Origin: Chloroflexota bacterium
Lineage (GTDB): Bacteria; Chloroflexota; Limnocylindria; QHBO01
DNA: 6,006 nucleotides
Reading direction: 5' to 3'
Assembly (NCBI GenBank): GCA_024636135.1
Contig: JAGXHP010000119.1
Span: forward strand, 1-6,006
The notes under the pieces are model-generated. The model made no database searches and had not been told where the DNA came from. It was given only the letters and a program-made list of their open reading frames with translations. Positions 4,971 through 6,006 of the stretch are shown piece by piece; the first letter of the stretch is position 1, and every line of letters starts with the position of its first letter. Both the position numbers and the translations under genes were made by a program.

Positions 4971-5988
4971 ATGAAGCACGTTGTGGTGGTCGGTGGCGGG
5001 GTCGGGGGAACCCTGTCCGCCAACCTCATGTCCCGAAAACTCTCGCGCGAGCTCGACCGTGGCGACGTCAGCGTCACCGTGGTCGACATCGCCGGTGAGC
5101 ACGTCTACCAGCCCGGCTACATGTACATCGCCATGGGCAACCAGAAGCCCGAGGGTCTGATTCGCCCAGAGCGAGGCCTTCTCGATCGGCGTGTGCGGCT
5201 CGAAGTCGGCGAGGTGACGCGCATCGACGAGGCGTCCCAGCTCGTGGAGCTGGCCAACGGATCCCGTCTGCCGTACGACGAGCTCGTTCTGTCACCGGGG
5301 GCACGAATCCTCCCCGAGCTGATCGACAACTTCGCCGAGGAGGCGCATCACTTCTATGGCCCGGAGGCCGCCCAGCGTCTCCGCGAGGCACTCGACGCGT
5401 TCGAGGGCGGCAAGATCGTCATCGGGATCGCCGGGATGCCCTACAAGTGCCCGCCCGCGCCACTCGAGGTTGCGTTCCTCATCGAATCGGAGCTGCGCGA
5501 TCGCGGGCTGCGCGACAAGAGCGAGCTGCACTTCTGCTCGCCCATCGGCCGCGCCTTCACGATCGAGACCGTCAGCGAGATGGCGACGCCGATCCTGGCC
5601 GAGAAGGGGATCGAGCTCCACACCTTCTTCAACGTCGAGACGATCAACCGCGAGCGGAAGGTCGTCGAGAGCCTCGAGGGCGAGGAGCTGCCGTATGACC
5701 TCCTGATCCTCGTGCCGCCGCATCGCGGTGCGCAGTTCCTCATCGACTCGGGACTTGCTCCCGCGCCGGGCGGATGGCTCCCGACCGACAAGCACACCCT
5801 CGAGGTTGGCGGGCGCGAGAACATGCACGCGCTGGGCGATGCCACGGACCTCCCACTCTCGAAGGCCGGCTCGACAGCGCACTTCGAGGCTCCGATCGTC
5901 GCCGAGCGCGTCGCCGCCGCCATCCAGGGCCGGCAGCCTGACGGGAAGCATGCCGAGTACACGGGCAAGGTCATGTGCTTCTTCGAGG
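4971..5988 (+). CDS. SQR/FCSD-type FAD-dependent oxidoreductase, 3'-partial
   Basis: The frame stays open from 4971 to the last genomic base, giving 339 complete codons without a stop; the 3' end is lost at the adapter. The N-terminus has the FAD-binding Rossmann motif VVVVGGGVGG (residues 4-13), with acidic D39 ending the second strand (VTVVDIAGE), then HVYQPGYMY, typical of sulfide:quinone oxidoreductases. LVLSPGA (105-111) and HALGDATDLPLSKAGSTAHF (286-305) are the further FAD-contact motifs; D290 should touch the flavin ribityl chain. Cysteines C160 (MPYKCPPAP) and C336 (VMCFFE) fall where SQR and flavocytochrome c sulfide dehydrogenases hold their redox-active pair. The additional SQR cysteine near residue 128 is not there. 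A third cysteine, C189, is in HFCSPIGR. No signal peptide is seen, so it is probably cytoplasmic or membrane-peripheral, with quinone the likely acceptor. The natural substrate could be sulfide or a persulfide; context favours sulfur, but related NAD(P)/FAD oxidoreductases cannot be excluded. Confidence 0.88.
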
Positions 5989-6006
5989 CTGTCTCTTATA
6001 CACATC
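5989..6006. other. Nextera transposase mosaic-end adapter (non-genomic contig end)
   Basis: The final 18 bases, CTGTCTCTTATACACATC, match 18 of the 19 bases of the reverse-complemented Nextera mosaic end. They come from library preparation and not from the organism. In the frame of the flavoprotein they would add a false AVSYTH tail. On the minus strand they create a false start encoding MCIRDS, a peptide prefix known from adapter-contaminated metagenome proteins. Confidence 0.97.

Noticed and set aside
4142..5089. Minus-strand open frame of 315 codons
   Set aside because: It is antisense to the DsrE2-like, TusA-like and flavoprotein genes, has a His/Arg/Gly-rich low-complexity product and no family motif. 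Such long shadows are expected in GC-rich DNA.
5292..6005. Minus-strand open frame of 237 codons beginning MCIRDS
   Set aside because: Its start codon and first residues come from the Nextera adapter, and it runs antisense to the clear flavoprotein gene.

Overview
The window reads as a high-GC bacterial contig, probably from a metagenome. Every readable gene lies on the + strand. High GC, G/C-rich third codon positions, a TPR-cyclase protein of a type common in Actinomycetota and Chloroflexota, and a luciferase-like oxidoreductase fit a high-GC Terrabacteria lineage. The phylum cannot be fixed from 6 kb. The last 18 bases (5989-6006) are not genomic: they match the Nextera transposase mosaic end, so the contig stops in an artefact and its last gene is artificially cut.

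Layout: (1) 2-1006, a luciferase-like (LLM class) flavin- or F420-dependent oxidoreductase lacking its 5' end. (2) 1036-2997, a 653-residue protein with a TPR-like helical N-terminus and a C-terminal class III nucleotide cyclase domain with unusual substrate-pocket residues. (3) 2998-3086, an intergenic region with a 10-bp direct repeat, a possible -35 element and a TGCGCAT tandem/palindromic element. (4) 3087 to the contig end, a tightly packed run of six genes: ArsR-type regulator, short DsrE-like protein, TusA-like protein, long DsrE2-like protein, second TusA-like protein, and an FAD flavoprotein of the sulfide:quinone oxidoreductase / flavocytochrome c sulfide dehydrogenase type.

The six-gene run is the notable part. 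Gaps between genes are 5-12 nt, and each Shine-Dalgarno sequence overlaps or abuts the preceding stop codon, so the genes look co-transcribed and translationally coupled. Two consecutive DsrE-TusA pairs resemble a diverged duplication. A plausible model is that the flavoprotein oxidises sulfide or a persulfide, the DsrE and TusA proteins carry the sulfane sulfur on their conserved cysteines, and the two-cysteine ArsR protein regulates the operon in response to reactive sulfur. This is inferred from gene families and context. No dsrAB, hdr or sox genes are visible, so the final sulfur acceptor is unknown.
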